DNA of 64,000 nt from Leucobacter celer subsp. astrifaciens (GCF_001273835.1 NZ_JHEI01000133.1:304473-368472); one strand, 5' to 3'. Positions 9,063 through 20,203 are shown, numbered from the stretch's first letter. A program made the numbers and translations. The notes: generated from the letters alone by a model not told the origin.

Positions 9063-9695
9063 TCAGATCGCGTGCTGCATCGCGGGCGTCCCGAGGCGTC
9101 GCACGAGCACGCGAGGCATCTCCGCCTGCGGTTCGTTCAGCGTCGCGGGACTCGGTGCGAGGTCGATCCGCGGAGACAGCGCCCATGCTTCGCCGTTCAG
9201 GATCCGCGGTGCCTCCGTCCCGCTGAGCGTCGACAGCGCCGCGCGGATGAGGGCGCCGTGGGCCACGACGATGGATCCCGGCGCCCGGTTCATGTGACGT
9301 ACGAATGCGCGTGCTCCGCGCTCGGCGAGCTCGGGGAGGGGCTCGGCTCCGGGGACCTCGAGACCGGGCCAGCGCGCTGCTGCGTCGTCGACGAGCAGCC
9401 CCTCCGCAGGGCCGAAGTCCCGCTCGAGGATTCCGTGATCGGTGCCGGGCGCTTCGAGACCGAGCGCGTCGGCGATGATGCGCGCGGTCTCGGCGGCGCG
9501 GCCGAGCGGTGAGGTGATCACCCGCGTCCACGTTCCGGAGTCGCGGAGGATGACTGCGGCCGCGGCCGCCTGCGCGCGGCCCGTGTCGTTCAGCGGGATC
9601 TCGGTGCGCCCCTGGATCCGGCGCCCGATGTTCCAGTCGGTCTCGCCGTGCCGCACGACGACGATCGATCCGTGCGGGTGGGGAGATTCGCTCAT
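9063..9695 (-). CDS. Histidine phosphatase (phosphoglycerate mutase-like)
   Basis: 210 residues. The catalytic RHGE is at 15-18 within VVVRHGETDWN, the core of the broad phosphatase branch of histidine phosphatases. A second conserved histidine lies in VVAHGALIR. It has no signal peptide. Its ATG overlaps the stop of the upstream ABC ATPase gene (ATGA), so it is the last gene of the importer operon. This makes a role in dephosphorylating an imported compound more likely than a glycolytic role. Exact substrate unknown. Confidence 0.88.
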   Translation of the reverse strand: MSESPHPHGSIVVVRHGETDWNIGRRIQGRTEIPLNDTGRAQAAAAAVILRDSGTWTRVITSPLGRAAETARIIADALGLEAPGTDHGILERDFGPAEGLLVDDAAARWPGLEVPGAEPLPELAERGARAFVRHMNRAPGSIVVAHGALIRAALSTLSGTEAPRILNGEAWALSPRIDLAPSPATLNEPQAEMPRVLVRRLGTPAMQHAI

Positions 9696-10891
9696 GATCC
9701 CACCGTAGCCGGAGCGGCCTCCGCGGTGCCCGGGAGCCCGCTGCGCGACGTGCCCGAGAGGCTGCTGCGCGACGCGCGCGGGGGAGCTGCTCCCTCCGGG
9801 GCGGGCTGCACGGTGCTGGTGCCGGTGTCGGAGACCCGGGTGCCGCCCGAGGAGAAGACAACGGCGCGCTCCACGACGACGCGCACGCGGGAGCCCGCCG
9901 GGCAGCGCACCCCGTTCGCGCGGCTGCGGATCGTCAGCCCGGACCAGTCGATGACGAGCTCGTCCCCGCCTCGTCCGAACAGCGACGAGACGACGGTGGC
10001 CTCGCCGTCGGGAGCGGGTATGATCGAGACGTGCTCGGGCTGGATCGAGAGCTCCGCTGCGGACGAAGATCCGGCGCCGCTCACGTCGAGACGGTCGGCC
10101 GGAACTTCGAGCGGGTGCGCGCTCGCGCGGAAGCCGGTGCTGCAGAGACGCCCCGGCACGATCGTCGCATCCGAGATGAATCCCGCGACGAACGGCGAGG
10201 CGGGGCGCTCCAACAGCTCGGCCGGGGTACCGATCTGCTGCACCCGCCCGCCGTCGAGCACCACGACCCGATCAGCGAGGGCGAGTGCCTCGCTGCGGTC
10301 GTGGGTGACGTGCAGCACGGTGAGGCCGAGGTTCCGGGTGAGCGCGCGCAGCTCGAGACGGAGGCGATCCCGCAGCGGCTCATCGAGAGCCGAGAGCGCC
10401 TCATCGAGCAGGAGCACCCGCGGTCGTGCGACGATCGCCCGCGCGATCGCGACGCGCTGCCGCTGGCCGCCCGAGAGGGTCGCCGGGTTGCGGCGCTCCG
10501 TCCCGGCCAGCCCGACGAGCTCGAGTGCCTCGGCGACGCGTCGCCTGCGCTCCGGGCGCGCGATTCCCGCCCGCTTGAGCGGATACTCGATGTTGCGTCC
10601 GACGTTCCAGTGCGGCCACACCGCGTGCTGCTGGAACACCATGCCCAGTCCGCGCCGCTCCGGCTCGACGCTGCGCGCCGGCGAGGCGACGACCGCATCG
10701 CCGATCCGCACGGCGCCCGCAGTCGGGGAGACGAAGCCCGCGACGGTGCGCAGCAGCGTGGTCTTGCCGGAACCGGAGGGCCCGACGAGGGCGACGAACT
10801 CGCCGTCGCCGACGCGGAGATCCACATCGGCGAGACCGAGGTGGCCTCCGGGGTAGGCGAGGCTGACGGATTCGAGCGAGACGGATGACAC
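9692..10891 (-). CDS. ABC importer ATPase, FbpC/AfuC type
   Basis: 399 residues from GTG 10891, preceded by GGAG. Walker A GPSGSGKT is at 37-44, the signature LSGGQRQR follows at about 140, and Walker B is VLLLDEALSALD. A C-terminal TOBE-like region (about 240-345) and an extended serine/arginine-rich tail follow. It energises the permease encoded just upstream, with a 10-bp gap between genes. Membership in the ferric/2-aminoethylphosphonate/hexose-phosphate class is clear; the ligand is not. The poorly conserved C-terminal 50 residues are longer than usual. Confidence 0.9.
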   Translation of the reverse strand: MSSVSLESVSLAYPGGHLGLADVDLRVGDGEFVALVGPSGSGKTTLLRTVAGFVSPTAGAVRIGDAVVASPARSVEPERRGLGMVFQQHAVWPHWNVGRNIEYPLKRAGIARPERRRRVAEALELVGLAGTERRNPATLSGGQRQRVAIARAIVARPRVLLLDEALSALDEPLRDRLRLELRALTRNLGLTVLHVTHDRSEALALADRVVVLDGGRVQQIGTPAELLERPASPFVAGFISDATIVPGRLCSTGFRASAHPLEVPADRLDVSGAGSSSAAELSIQPEHVSIIPAPDGEATVVSSLFGRGGDELVIDWSGLTIRSRANGVRCPAGSRVRVVVERAVVFSSGGTRVSDTGTSTVQPAPEGAAPPRASRSSLSGTSRSGLPGTAEAAPATVGS

Positions 10892-10901
10892 GGGGAGGCT
10901 C

Positions 10902-12617
10902 CTAACGATGGGAACGCGCGGTGAGGCCGAGGCCGGCGAGGCCGACGACCGCGACGATGAGGGAGAGCGCGGAGGAGGCGTTGTAGGCCCCCGCCTGCTG
11001 CAGGTTGAAGATGACGACGCCGAGGGTCTGCGAACCGGGGGAGAGCAGCAGCACGGAGAGCGTCAACTCGCGCACGGCGGTGAGGGCGACGAGGATCGCC
11101 CCCGAGATCGCCGCGGGCACCGCCATCCGGCAGGAGATGTCCCAGAGCGCGCGCAGTCGGGACGCGCCCGAGACCCGTGCGGCCTCCTCCGCGGTCGTCG
11201 GCGTCGCCGCGAGCGGCGCGTGCACGGACTGCACGACGAGCGCGAGGAACGACGTCAGATACGCGCAGAGGATCAGCCACGGCGTGTTGTAGAGGCCGAT
11301 GCGCGGCGCGATGACCAGCCATGCGACCGCGATCACGAGGCCCGGGATCGCCTGCGGCAGCAGCGAGATCCCGAGCAGAGCCGCGTTGCTGCGCGCACGG
11401 GTGCGCGTGACGAACGTGCCGATCGCGAGCCCGAGTGCGCCGCAGATCACGGCCGCGAGCGTCGCGAGCATCACGGAGTTGCCGATCCCGGTCACCGTGC
11501 CCGACGCGGTGAGCGCGCGCTCGAAGCTCGCGAGTGTGATCGTCTCCGCGCTGAGCGGCACTCCGGGGGCGGGGAGGACCGACTGGATCGCCAGGGTGAC
11601 GAGCGGCAGCACGGTCGCGGCGAGGACCACGGCCGCGGTGATCACCCCGGCGGGGATCCTGGCGCGGCCGAGCGGGAGCAGCGCGGGAGCACCCGCCTGC
11701 GCGTCGAGTTCGACGCGGCTCCGGGCGCGCAGCAGATCGGCCGCGACGCCGAGCAGCGCGATGACGAGCAGCACGAAGCCGATCGCGGAGACGACGGCGA
11801 GCGGATCCTCCACCGTGCCCGACTGCAGATAGCGGTAGACGAGCGTCGAGAGGGTGACGTACCGCTCGGGCAGCCCGATGATCGAGGGGATCCCGAAGTC
11901 GGCGAGGTTCGAGACCGCGATGAGCGTGAACGATGACAGCATTGCCGGCCGCAGCAGCGGCGTCGTCACCTCCCACAGCGCGCGTGTCGCTGAGGATCCC
12001 GAGATGCGCGCGGCCTGCTCGAGATCGGCCGGCACCCGGCGCAGCGCCGCGGTGACGATCATCATTGCGATCGGATAGCTGTGGAGGGTGAGGAGGAAGA
12101 CCACCCCGTCGCCGCCGTAGAGGTTCCAGAGCGGGCCCCCGAACCGCGCCGCCCAGAAGGTGTTGACGGCCGAGGACGGCCCCAGCAGGCTGAGCCAGGC
12201 GATGGCACCGACGAACGGCGGCATGAGCATCGGGCTCAGCGCGAGCAGCCGCAGCGTGCGGCGGCCCGGCAGGTCGGTGCGCTCGAGCAGCAGCGCGAGC
12301 GCGGTGCCGACGAGCACCGCGAGCACGCCCGACACCCCCGCGGAGACGAGGGAGTTGCGGGCGGCGCCGAGCACGGCGGGATCCGCGAGCTCGGCCCACC
12401 CGCCGCCCGTCGCGGCGAGGAGGACGATCGCGCCGATCGGCACCAGGATCAGTGCCGCGACGGCGCACCAGAGCGCGACCCGCACGGCGCTGAGGCCGTC
12501 GAGCCGGGATCCCGCGAACCGGGGGTCGTCGCCGCCGATGCGGCGTGCGCCGCGGGCCCGATCGGTGTCGATCGGACCCGCGGTCGCACGCGGGAGGGTG
12601 CTACTGGAAGAGGCCAT
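10902..12617 (-). CDS. ABC importer permease, fused double FbpB/AfuB type
   Basis: 571 residues with two homologous halves, each about six membrane helices, as in FbpB/AfuB permeases. Each half carries the cytoplasmic coupling loop (EQAARISG and EEAARVSGASRLRALW). An N-terminal cytoplasmic extension of about 40 residues precedes the first helix. It overlaps the end of the binding-protein gene by 17 nt, indicating coupled translation. It forms the channel for the ligand bound by the lipoprotein encoded upstream. Confidence 0.92.
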   Translation of the reverse strand: MASSSSTLPRATAGPIDTDRARGARRIGGDDPRFAGSRLDGLSAVRVALWCAVAALILVPIGAIVLLAATGGGWAELADPAVLGAARNSLVSAGVSGVLAVLVGTALALLLERTDLPGRRTLRLLALSPMLMPPFVGAIAWLSLLGPSSAVNTFWAARFGGPLWNLYGGDGVVFLLTLHSYPIAMMIVTAALRRVPADLEQAARISGSSATRALWEVTTPLLRPAMLSSFTLIAVSNLADFGIPSIIGLPERYVTLSTLVYRYLQSGTVEDPLAVVSAIGFVLLVIALLGVAADLLRARSRVELDAQAGAPALLPLGRARIPAGVITAAVVLAATVLPLVTLAIQSVLPAPGVPLSAETITLASFERALTASGTVTGIGNSVMLATLAAVICGALGLAIGTFVTRTRARSNAALLGISLLPQAIPGLVIAVAWLVIAPRIGLYNTPWLILCAYLTSFLALVVQSVHAPLAATPTTAEEAARVSGASRLRALWDISCRMAVPAAISGAILVALTAVRELTLSVLLLSPGSQTLGVVIFNLQQAGAYNASSALSLIVAVVGLAGLGLTARSHR

Positions 12618-13641
12618 TGAAGGTCTCGACCGCGTCGGCCTGCGAGGCCCGGATCGTTTCCAGGTCGGGGCTCAGCAGGGTGATGTCGGAGATGGCCGGG
12701 GCGCCCGAGGGGCTCTCGACGTCCTCTCGGATGGGCAGGTAGGACTGGGACGCGGCGATCTCCTGGCCCTCCTGGCTGATCAGGAAGTCGACGAACAACT
12801 TCGAGGCCTCCGGCTCGGCGCTGTCGGCGAAGATCCCGACCGGCTGCGAGACGAACGGGACGCCCTCCTGCGGGTAGACGGCGGCGATCGGCGAGCCGGC
12901 GGAGGCGAGGTCGCGCACGAGCGAGTCGACGACGATCCCCGCGGGGCTGCTGCCCTCGGCGACCGCCTGGGAGACGGGCCCGTTGCTCTCGGCGATGAGC
13001 GGCCGGTTCGCCGCGAGCCCCTCGAGCCAGGTCAGGCCGAGCGACTCCTCGTTCAACCACACCGCGGCGTTGTAGGCCGCCGCTCCCGAGACATCGGGGT
13101 TCGGCATCGCGATCTTGCCGGCGTAGGCGGGATCGGTGAGATCCTGCCACAACTCCGGCGCGTCCGTGATGACGTTCGTGTTGATCGCGATGACGGTGGG
13201 AAGGATGCGCGTGCCGACGTAGAAGTGCTCGGGATCGATGAGGTCCTGGTTGATGTCGGAGGCCTCCGGCGACTGGTACTCGAGCAGCAGGTCGCGATCG
13301 GCGTAGTCCTCGAACGTGCCGGCGTCCGCCGCGAGCAGCAGGTCGGCGCCGATGTCGCCGGCCTTCTCCTCGGCCGCGATGCGCGCGGTGAGGTCGCCGG
13401 TGCCCGCGCGGAACACGTCGACGGTGATCTCCGGGTGGTGCGCGTTGAAGGCTGCGACGATCTCGTCGATCTTCTCTTGCGGTTCGGAGGTGTAGAGCGT
13501 GATCGTCGACGCGTCGGTGCCGGCGGTGCTCGCCGAGTCGTCCGTCTCGGTGGCGCCCGCACCGGAGGCGGAGCAGCCGGTGAGTGCGAGGGCGGAGAGT
13601 GAGAGTGCGGCGATCACGCCGAGGGAGCGGTTACGAGACAT
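12601..13641 (-). CDS. ABC importer substrate-binding lipoprotein, FbpA/AfuA family
   Basis: 346 residues. A lipoprotein signal (LTGC, lipid-modified Cys23) is followed by a Ser/Thr/Asp-rich linker and a periplasmic-binding-protein fold of the ferric-binding/AfuA type (ITLYTSEPQEKIDEIVAAF, PAYAGKIAMPNPDVSG). Family members bind Fe3+, 2-aminoethylphosphonate or, for AfuA, hexose phosphates. Phosphatase genes on both sides of this importer and an RpiR-type regulator upstream favour a phosphorylated organic ligand over iron, and no DtxR-like box was seen. The start overlaps the preceding metallophosphoesterase gene by 11 nt. Confidence 0.9.
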   Translation of the reverse strand: MSRNRSLGVIAALSLSALALTGCSASGAGATETDDSASTAGTDASTITLYTSEPQEKIDEIVAAFNAHHPEITVDVFRAGTGDLTARIAAEEKAGDIGADLLLAADAGTFEDYADRDLLLEYQSPEASDINQDLIDPEHFYVGTRILPTVIAINTNVITDAPELWQDLTDPAYAGKIAMPNPDVSGAAAYNAAVWLNEESLGLTWLEGLAANRPLIAESNGPVSQAVAEGSSPAGIVVDSLVRDLASAGSPIAAVYPQEGVPFVSQPVGIFADSAEPEASKLFVDFLISQEGQEIAASQSYLPIREDVESPSGAPAISDITLLSPDLETIRASQADAVETFNGLFQ

Positions 13642-14446
13642 GGGTCGCTTTCTGTGGAGTGCGGGTGATGGGTTGAGTGAACAGAGGGTCCGGGGAGTGC
13701 AGCGGGATCGCGGCCGAGCTCACGCCGTCCCGGGTGAACTGGACGAGCGAGAACATGGGGGAGTCGTGGCCCGCCACGGCGTGGGGCCCGGCATCCATCA
13801 CCTGGTGATAGGCGAGCGACGGGCCGACGAACACCGGGATGCCCCGCACCGACGCGGTGAGCGCGTGGTGGAAGTGCCCGGCGAGGATCGCGCGGGTGTC
13901 GGAGCCGGCGAGCACTCCGAGCAGCGCGTCGGCGTCGGCGAGCCCCTGGCGGCTGAGCGCCGGCATGGGCGAGCCGAGCGGTGCGTGGTGGAGAGCCACG
14001 ATCGTGCCGCGCTCGGCCGGCGTCGACAGCACGGTCGCGAGCCAGTCGAGCTGCTCGGCGTCGAGCGAGCCGGCGGCGGAGTCGAGCCGCACGATGCGGA
14101 ACCCGTCGACCGTGCGCTCGCCGAAGTGCCGCTTCCCGTGTCCCGGAAGCGAGCGCGCGGCGATCGGATCGTCGTGGTTGCCGAGCACCGTCAGCACCGG
14201 TGCTCCGACCGCGTCTTCGAGCCGCCGGCACGCCGCCGCCACGGCTTCGTACGCGCCGGGGTTGCCGCGCTGCACGAGGTCGCCGGTGATGATCACCGCC
14301 TCCGGCGTCACCCCCGCTCCTCGTGCGTAGTCGCCGACGCGCTCGAGGCGGCCGAGGCCGTCGACGGCGTCGTAGAGCAGTCCGCTCTCGGTCGCGTGCA
14401 CGTCGCTCAGGTGCAGCACCGTGAACCGGCCCGTGTCCCGGCTCAC
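13631..14446 (-). CDS. Cytoplasmic metallophosphoesterase (class III cyclic nucleotide PDE/GpdQ-like)
   Basis: 271 residues from GTG 14446, which overlaps the stop of the upstream tyrosine phosphatase gene (GTGA). The five dimetal-site blocks are visible: LSDVH (13-17), GDLVQRGN, GNHDD, ALHHAPLG and GHFHHA. This set is typical of CpdA/GpdQ enzymes acting on cyclic nucleotides or glycerophosphodiesters. It has no signal peptide, so it acts on imported or internal substrates. Longer frames extending to 15127 are shadow of the phosphatase gene. Confidence 0.9.
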   Translation of the reverse strand: MSRDTGRFTVLHLSDVHATESGLLYDAVDGLGRLERVGDYARGAGVTPEAVIITGDLVQRGNPGAYEAVAAACRRLEDAVGAPVLTVLGNHDDPIAARSLPGHGKRHFGERTVDGFRIVRLDSAAGSLDAEQLDWLATVLSTPAERGTIVALHHAPLGSPMPALSRQGLADADALLGVLAGSDTRAILAGHFHHALTASVRGIPVFVGPSLAYHQVMDAGPHAVAGHDSPMFSLVQFTRDGVSSAAIPLHSPDPLFTQPITRTPQKATHVS

Positions 14447-15192
14447 GCGGCCGATCCCATTGCGGAGGCGTGCGCGTGCGCGCCGCTCGGCGCGTCCTGC
14501 CGCTCCCCGGCTGCGAGGTCCGCGAGGGCTGCGAGATGATCCCGCGTCGCGCCGTGCGCGAGCAGATAGGCCTCGACGCCTCCCAGGGCCTCGACCGCGT
14601 CGAGTGCGGAGACGAGAGCGTCCGACGGGCTGTCGAGGTGCAGCCGCTCGGCCGCCGTGCGCTCCGCGGCTCGCCCAGGAGCGTCGAGGCCGATCCGGTC
14701 CAGCTGGATGGCGACGAGCGCCTCGCGTTCGGGGCGTACCGACCCGCCCGAGAGTGCGTAGTCCGCGAGGACGTCGGCCAGGGGATCGCCCGCGGCGAGC
14801 CGGGTGAGGGCGACGACCAGGCCGGTGCGATCCTTCCCCGCGGTGCAGTGGACGACCACGGTGCCCGGATGCTCCGCGATGGCGATGACGGCGGCTGCGA
14901 GTCGGTCGCCGCGATCCCGGACGAGGCCCTCGTACACCTCCTCGAGCGAGCCGGAGGCCGGCGGCGCCTCCCCGTAGAGCGACAGCGACCGCACGGGGAT
15001 CCCGTGGGTGCGCTCCCCGTGCTCGGCCGGTTCGCGGAGGTCGAGCACGAGGTCGACGCCGTGCGACCGCAGCGTGCGCTCGCCGCCGGGGGAGAGCCCG
15101 TCGAGCGCCGCCGAGCGGACGAGCCACGGCGCGCCCCTCATGCCGATGCCCCGAGCGTTGTAGCTCCCCGCGAGCGATATCGCCTGCACCAC
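14443..15192 (-). CDS. Tyrosine-protein-phosphatase-like enzyme (Y_phosphatase3)
   Basis: 249 residues from GTG 15192. The P-loop HCTAGKDRTG carries nucleophile Cys116 and Arg122. The N-terminal RDLGG-like region appears as AGSYNARGIGMRGAPWLVRSAAL. Bacterial members hydrolyse phosphotyrosine, phosphoinositides or small phosphate esters. It is the first gene of the phosphatase/importer operon (15192 down to 9063), in which every junction overlaps or is separated by 10 nt. Small-molecule phosphatase activity is therefore my preferred reading. Confidence 0.87.
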   Translation of the reverse strand: MVQAISLAGSYNARGIGMRGAPWLVRSAALDGLSPGGERTLRSHGVDLVLDLREPAEHGERTHGIPVRSLSLYGEAPPASGSLEEVYEGLVRDRGDRLAAAVIAIAEHPGTVVVHCTAGKDRTGLVVALTRLAAGDPLADVLADYALSGGSVRPEREALVAIQLDRIGLDAPGRAAERTAAERLHLDSPSDALVSALDAVEALGGVEAYLLAHGATRDHLAALADLAAGERQDAPSGAHAHASAMGSAA

Positions 15193-15274
15193 CTTAACTC
15201 CTCTGCTGATCGATGGCCCGTCCCGGGGCGGATCACGCCGGTCCGCTCCTCGCGGATCCCGGCGCTCTCCGCCC

Positions 15275-15340
15275 GTTACATCGAGCCTGAAACGCGGTTA
15301 CATGAGCAGCCTCGCGGCCGTGGGTGACGCTCCGGTGAAC
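15275..15340. promoter_or_regulatory. Possible operator region of the phosphatase/importer operon
   Basis: Two gttacat heptamers at 15275-15281 and 15297-15303 are exactly 22 bp apart (two helical turns), 83-111 bp upstream of the operon start at 15192. A ggtgaac (reverse complement of the gttcacc unit of actinobacterial PHO boxes) lies at 15334-15340. No second well-spaced PHO unit was found, so PhoP control is only a guess; the RpiR protein is the other candidate. Confidence 0.3.
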
Positions 15341-15388
15341 GCATCGGGAACCCCGCGTGAAACGCCGGAGAAGGGTGTGCGACCCGCA

Positions 15389-15442
15389 CACCCTCTGCGC
15401 GCCCTGCACCCTCTGCGCGCCCTGCACCCTCTGCGTGCCCTG
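15389..15442. repeat. Three tandem copies of an 18-bp unit
   Basis: The unit caccctctgcgcgccctg is at 15389-15406 and 15407-15424, with a third copy differing by one base at 15425-15442. It lies in the 410-bp non-coding gap between the operon start and the RpiR gene end. No gene is evident in that gap. Confidence 0.9.
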
Positions 15443-15464
15443 CTGTACGTCCTGCGCCCTCCTT

Positions 15465-15519
15465 CGCGCGTCAGTAGTTGTCACCAAACCTCAGGTTTGG
15501 TGACAACTACTGACGCGCG
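15465..15519. repeat. Perfect 27-bp-arm palindrome
   Basis: Arms 15465-15491 and 15493-15519 are exact reverse complements around a single central base. The outer part (ttcgcgcgtcagtagttg) recurs at 63948-63965 near the right edge of the window with a different inner sequence, which suggests a dispersed palindrome family. No T-tract follows, so simple termination is not obvious. It lies 84 bp beyond the end of the RpiR gene. Confidence 0.9.
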
Positions 15520-15602
15520 TTCGACGGGCGGGGAATGCGGGGCGGGGAATGCGGGCGGGGTGGGAGCGCGGCGCGGGCAGACGGGTGGGCAGGCGAGCGG
15601 GC

Positions 15603-16478
15603 TCAGCCGGCCGAGTCGGTGAGCGCGTCGGCGACGACCTCGCGCATGTCGAGGGGATCCGCGGGTTCGAGGCGGGGGGAGAGCTCGGCGATCAGCGCCT
15701 GCAGGAGCACCGAGTGGCCGAGCCTGCTGAAGAAGGGATCGACCGTGTGCTGCGGGCCGACGGCTCCCGTGGCGAGTGTGATGTCCGCGAGGTCCGGCAG
15801 CGGGGCGCGTGCGTAACTGCAGAGAGCGATGACACTCGCCCCGCGCTTGCGCGCTGCCCGCACGGTGGAGAGGGTGTGCGCATTCGCGCCCGAGTGGCTG
15901 AGCGCGAGGCACACGTCACCGGGCATGAGGCTGTGCGCCGCGAACTGCTGAGCCAGGATGTCGATCGGAGCCTCGACGGGCCGCCCGATCGTGGTGAGTC
16001 GCATCGCCGCGTCCTGCAGCGGAGGTGCCGAGAAGCCATTCGCCGTGCAGACGACGCGGCCGGCTGCGGCGAGCAGGTCCGCCGCTGCAGCGAGCGCGGG
16101 CCTGTCGATGGCGTCGCGCGCGACGAGCAGCGCCGCACGGGCGCTCTCGAAGACCTGGTCGACGCCGTCGCCCGCGCTCCCGGGCGCGGCGGCCCCCTCG
16201 CGGGCGAGCTCGAGACGCAGATGCTGGAAGCCGCGGAATCCGAGGCGCTGGCAGGCGCGGATCACGGTCGCCGTGGACGTGCCGGCAGCCGCGGCGAGCT
16301 CCAGCGTCGACCACTGCGGCACCTCGGCCGGGTGCTCGAGGATCGCGCGCGCGACCGAACCCTCGCTGTGCCCGAGCGTGGAGGCGTACGCCCGGATCAG
16401 CGCGAGGGCGGATCCGGCGACCGCGGGCCCGCGTAGCGCTCCCGGGGGTGCGGCGACGAGGGTCTGGGGATCGGGCAT
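15603..16478 (-). CDS. RpiR-family transcriptional regulator (HTH + SIS)
   Basis: 291 residues. The N-terminal HTH_6 region (about 25-95) includes the recognition part STATVIRACQRLGFRGFQHLRL. A C-terminal SIS sugar-phosphate-binding domain follows (about 125-265), with ALSHSGANAHTLSTVRAA and VIALCSYARAPL. RpiR proteins usually sense phosphosugars and control nearby transport and catabolic genes. It is transcribed toward the phosphatase/importer operon starting 411 bp downstream and is its probable regulator. The start ATG 16478 gives a normal family length. Confidence 0.92.
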   Translation of the reverse strand: MPDPQTLVAAPPGALRGPAVAGSALALIRAYASTLGHSEGSVARAILEHPAEVPQWSTLELAAAAGTSTATVIRACQRLGFRGFQHLRLELAREGAAAPGSAGDGVDQVFESARAALLVARDAIDRPALAAAADLLAAAGRVVCTANGFSAPPLQDAAMRLTTIGRPVEAPIDILAQQFAAHSLMPGDVCLALSHSGANAHTLSTVRAARKRGASVIALCSYARAPLPDLADITLATGAVGPQHTVDPFFSRLGHSVLLQALIAELSPRLEPADPLDMREVVADALTDSAG

Positions 16479-16545
16479 GGGCTCACCCTAGGTCGCCGCG
16501 GTGAACTCGAGGTGTCCGGCCGGTGGCGCGCGGTTGTCCGAGGCG

Positions 16546-16791
16546 TCAGGCGCGCTCGGCCGCGAGGTCGGCCACGAACAGCTCGCCGACCTCGCAGTCG
16601 AGCGCGCGGCAGATCGCGGTGAGGGTGGAGAAGCGCACCGCCCTGGCCCGGTTGTTCTTCAGCACGGAGAGGTTGACGAGGCTCACACCCACGCGATCGC
16701 TCAGCTCGGTGAGCGTCATGCCGCGCTCCGCGAGCAGCTCGTCGAGGCGGCAGCGGATCGCGTGCCCCTCCTCGGGATCGGCCGGACTCAT
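16546..16791 (-). CDS. Small XRE/YozG-like transcriptional regulator
   Basis: 81 residues, almost entirely a Cro/CI-type HTH (about 14-68: LDELLAERGMTLTELSDRVG, then TLTAICRALDCEVGELF). Proteins of this size are regularly encoded with DUF2975 membrane proteins and repress their own operon. The ATG overlaps the DUF2975 stop by 4 nt. The palindromic sites upstream of the pair (17423-17457) are its likely operator. Confidence 0.9.
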   Translation of the reverse strand: MSPADPEEGHAIRCRLDELLAERGMTLTELSDRVGVSLVNLSVLKNNRARAVRFSTLTAICRALDCEVGELFVADLAAERA

Positions 16792-17414
16792 ACGAGCCCC
16801 TCCGTGTCGCGCTGGATGCGAGCGCCGACGGTGTAGGCGGTCGCGACGACGGCGATCACGAACGCGATGATCACGAGCGAGAACGGTTCGACCGTGGCGA
16901 TGATGAAACCGTCGAGTTCGTCGCCCGCGACGCTCAGCAGCGCCTCGGCGCCCATCAGGCCGTGGAAGAACGGGACGAAGGCGGCCCCCGCCAGGCCGAC
17001 GAGGCCCGCGGTCACGACGAGGGCCGTGCTGCCGCGGCTGAACACCCGGCCTCGCAGGATGTTGCGCGACAGCAGCATCAGGCAGACGACCACGGTCGTC
17101 AGTGATCCGAAGTACAGCACCTGCTCCAGGACGCCCGACCAGAAGCCCAGCGGAGACATCTGCCGGAGCGTGATGACGGCGGAGTCGAGTTGCAGCTGGA
17201 CGGCGCTCCCGTCCGGGCCGATCGGCGCCTCGACCGGAGTGCCGGGGAACGACGCCGCGACGGGCACGTCCTCGCCGAGCAGCAGCTGCATGATGCGGCC
17301 GCCCGAACGGATCCCCGCGACGAGGATGATCGCAGCGCCCGCGACCATGAAGAGGACGATTCCGACCCGGTCGAGCGCTGAGGGGCGGCGGGGATCGGAG
17401 GGTGTGGTGCGCAT
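16788..17414 (-). CDS. DUF2975 membrane protein
   Basis: 208 residues with four predicted membrane helices (about 15-37, 95-115, 130-155, 180-200) and an extracytoplasmic loop between the first two. This is the DUF2975 layout. The function of the family is unknown. It is first in a two-gene unit with the small XRE regulator. Translation begins at ATG 17414, 11 nt after the AAGGAG of the minus strand. Confidence 0.88.
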   Translation of the reverse strand: MRTTPSDPRRPSALDRVGIVLFMVAGAAIILVAGIRSGGRIMQLLLGEDVPVAASFPGTPVEAPIGPDGSAVQLQLDSAVITLRQMSPLGFWSGVLEQVLYFGSLTTVVVCLMLLSRNILRGRVFSRGSTALVVTAGLVGLAGAAFVPFFHGLMGAEALLSVAGDELDGFIIATVEPFSLVIIAFVIAVVATAYTVGARIQRDTEGLV

Positions 17415-17422
17415 GACATCTC

Positions 17423-17457
17423 CTTATCGATCATCGATATTATCGCTTATCGATAAG
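17423..17457. promoter_or_regulatory. Operator-like inverted repeat upstream of the DUF2975/XRE pair
   Basis: Arms cttatcgat (17423-17431) and atcgataag (17449-17457) are perfect reverse complements, and a further atcgatat lies between them. The block is conspicuously AT-rich in this GC-rich DNA and sits directly upstream of the DUF2975 start. It also overlaps the ribosome site, which suits autorepression by the XRE protein. Confidence 0.7.
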
Positions 17458-17620
17458 CATGCTCCTGCGCGGCGGCCGTGTCAAGAGGCGGGTGCGAGCG
17501 GCCGCGCGATCCGCCTCCATTACGCCCAGCACGAACAGGCCCCCGCGATCCCGCATCACGTCGTAGCCTGGATGCATCAGCGGTGTCCCACCGTGCAAGG
17601 GGACCGCAAGGAGGTTATTG

Positions 17621-20146
<2,526 letters not shown>

Positions 20147-20166
20147 CCCGATCCCGCATCGACCCG

Positions 20167-20203
20167 AAGGGGGCCCGCTGTTTCGCGCAGCGGGCCCCCT
20201 TTC
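20167..20203 (+). terminator. Rho-independent terminator after clpC
   Basis: A perfect 14-bp stem (aagggggcccgctg against its complement) with a 7-nt loop (tttcgcg) is followed by a T-tract, starting 21 bp after the clpC stop. Confidence 0.9.

Noticed and set aside
9692..13641. Ferric iron importer
   Set aside because: The family name suggests iron, but no DtxR-like box was seen upstream and the operon is built around phosphatases, so I did not assign iron or use fbp symbols.
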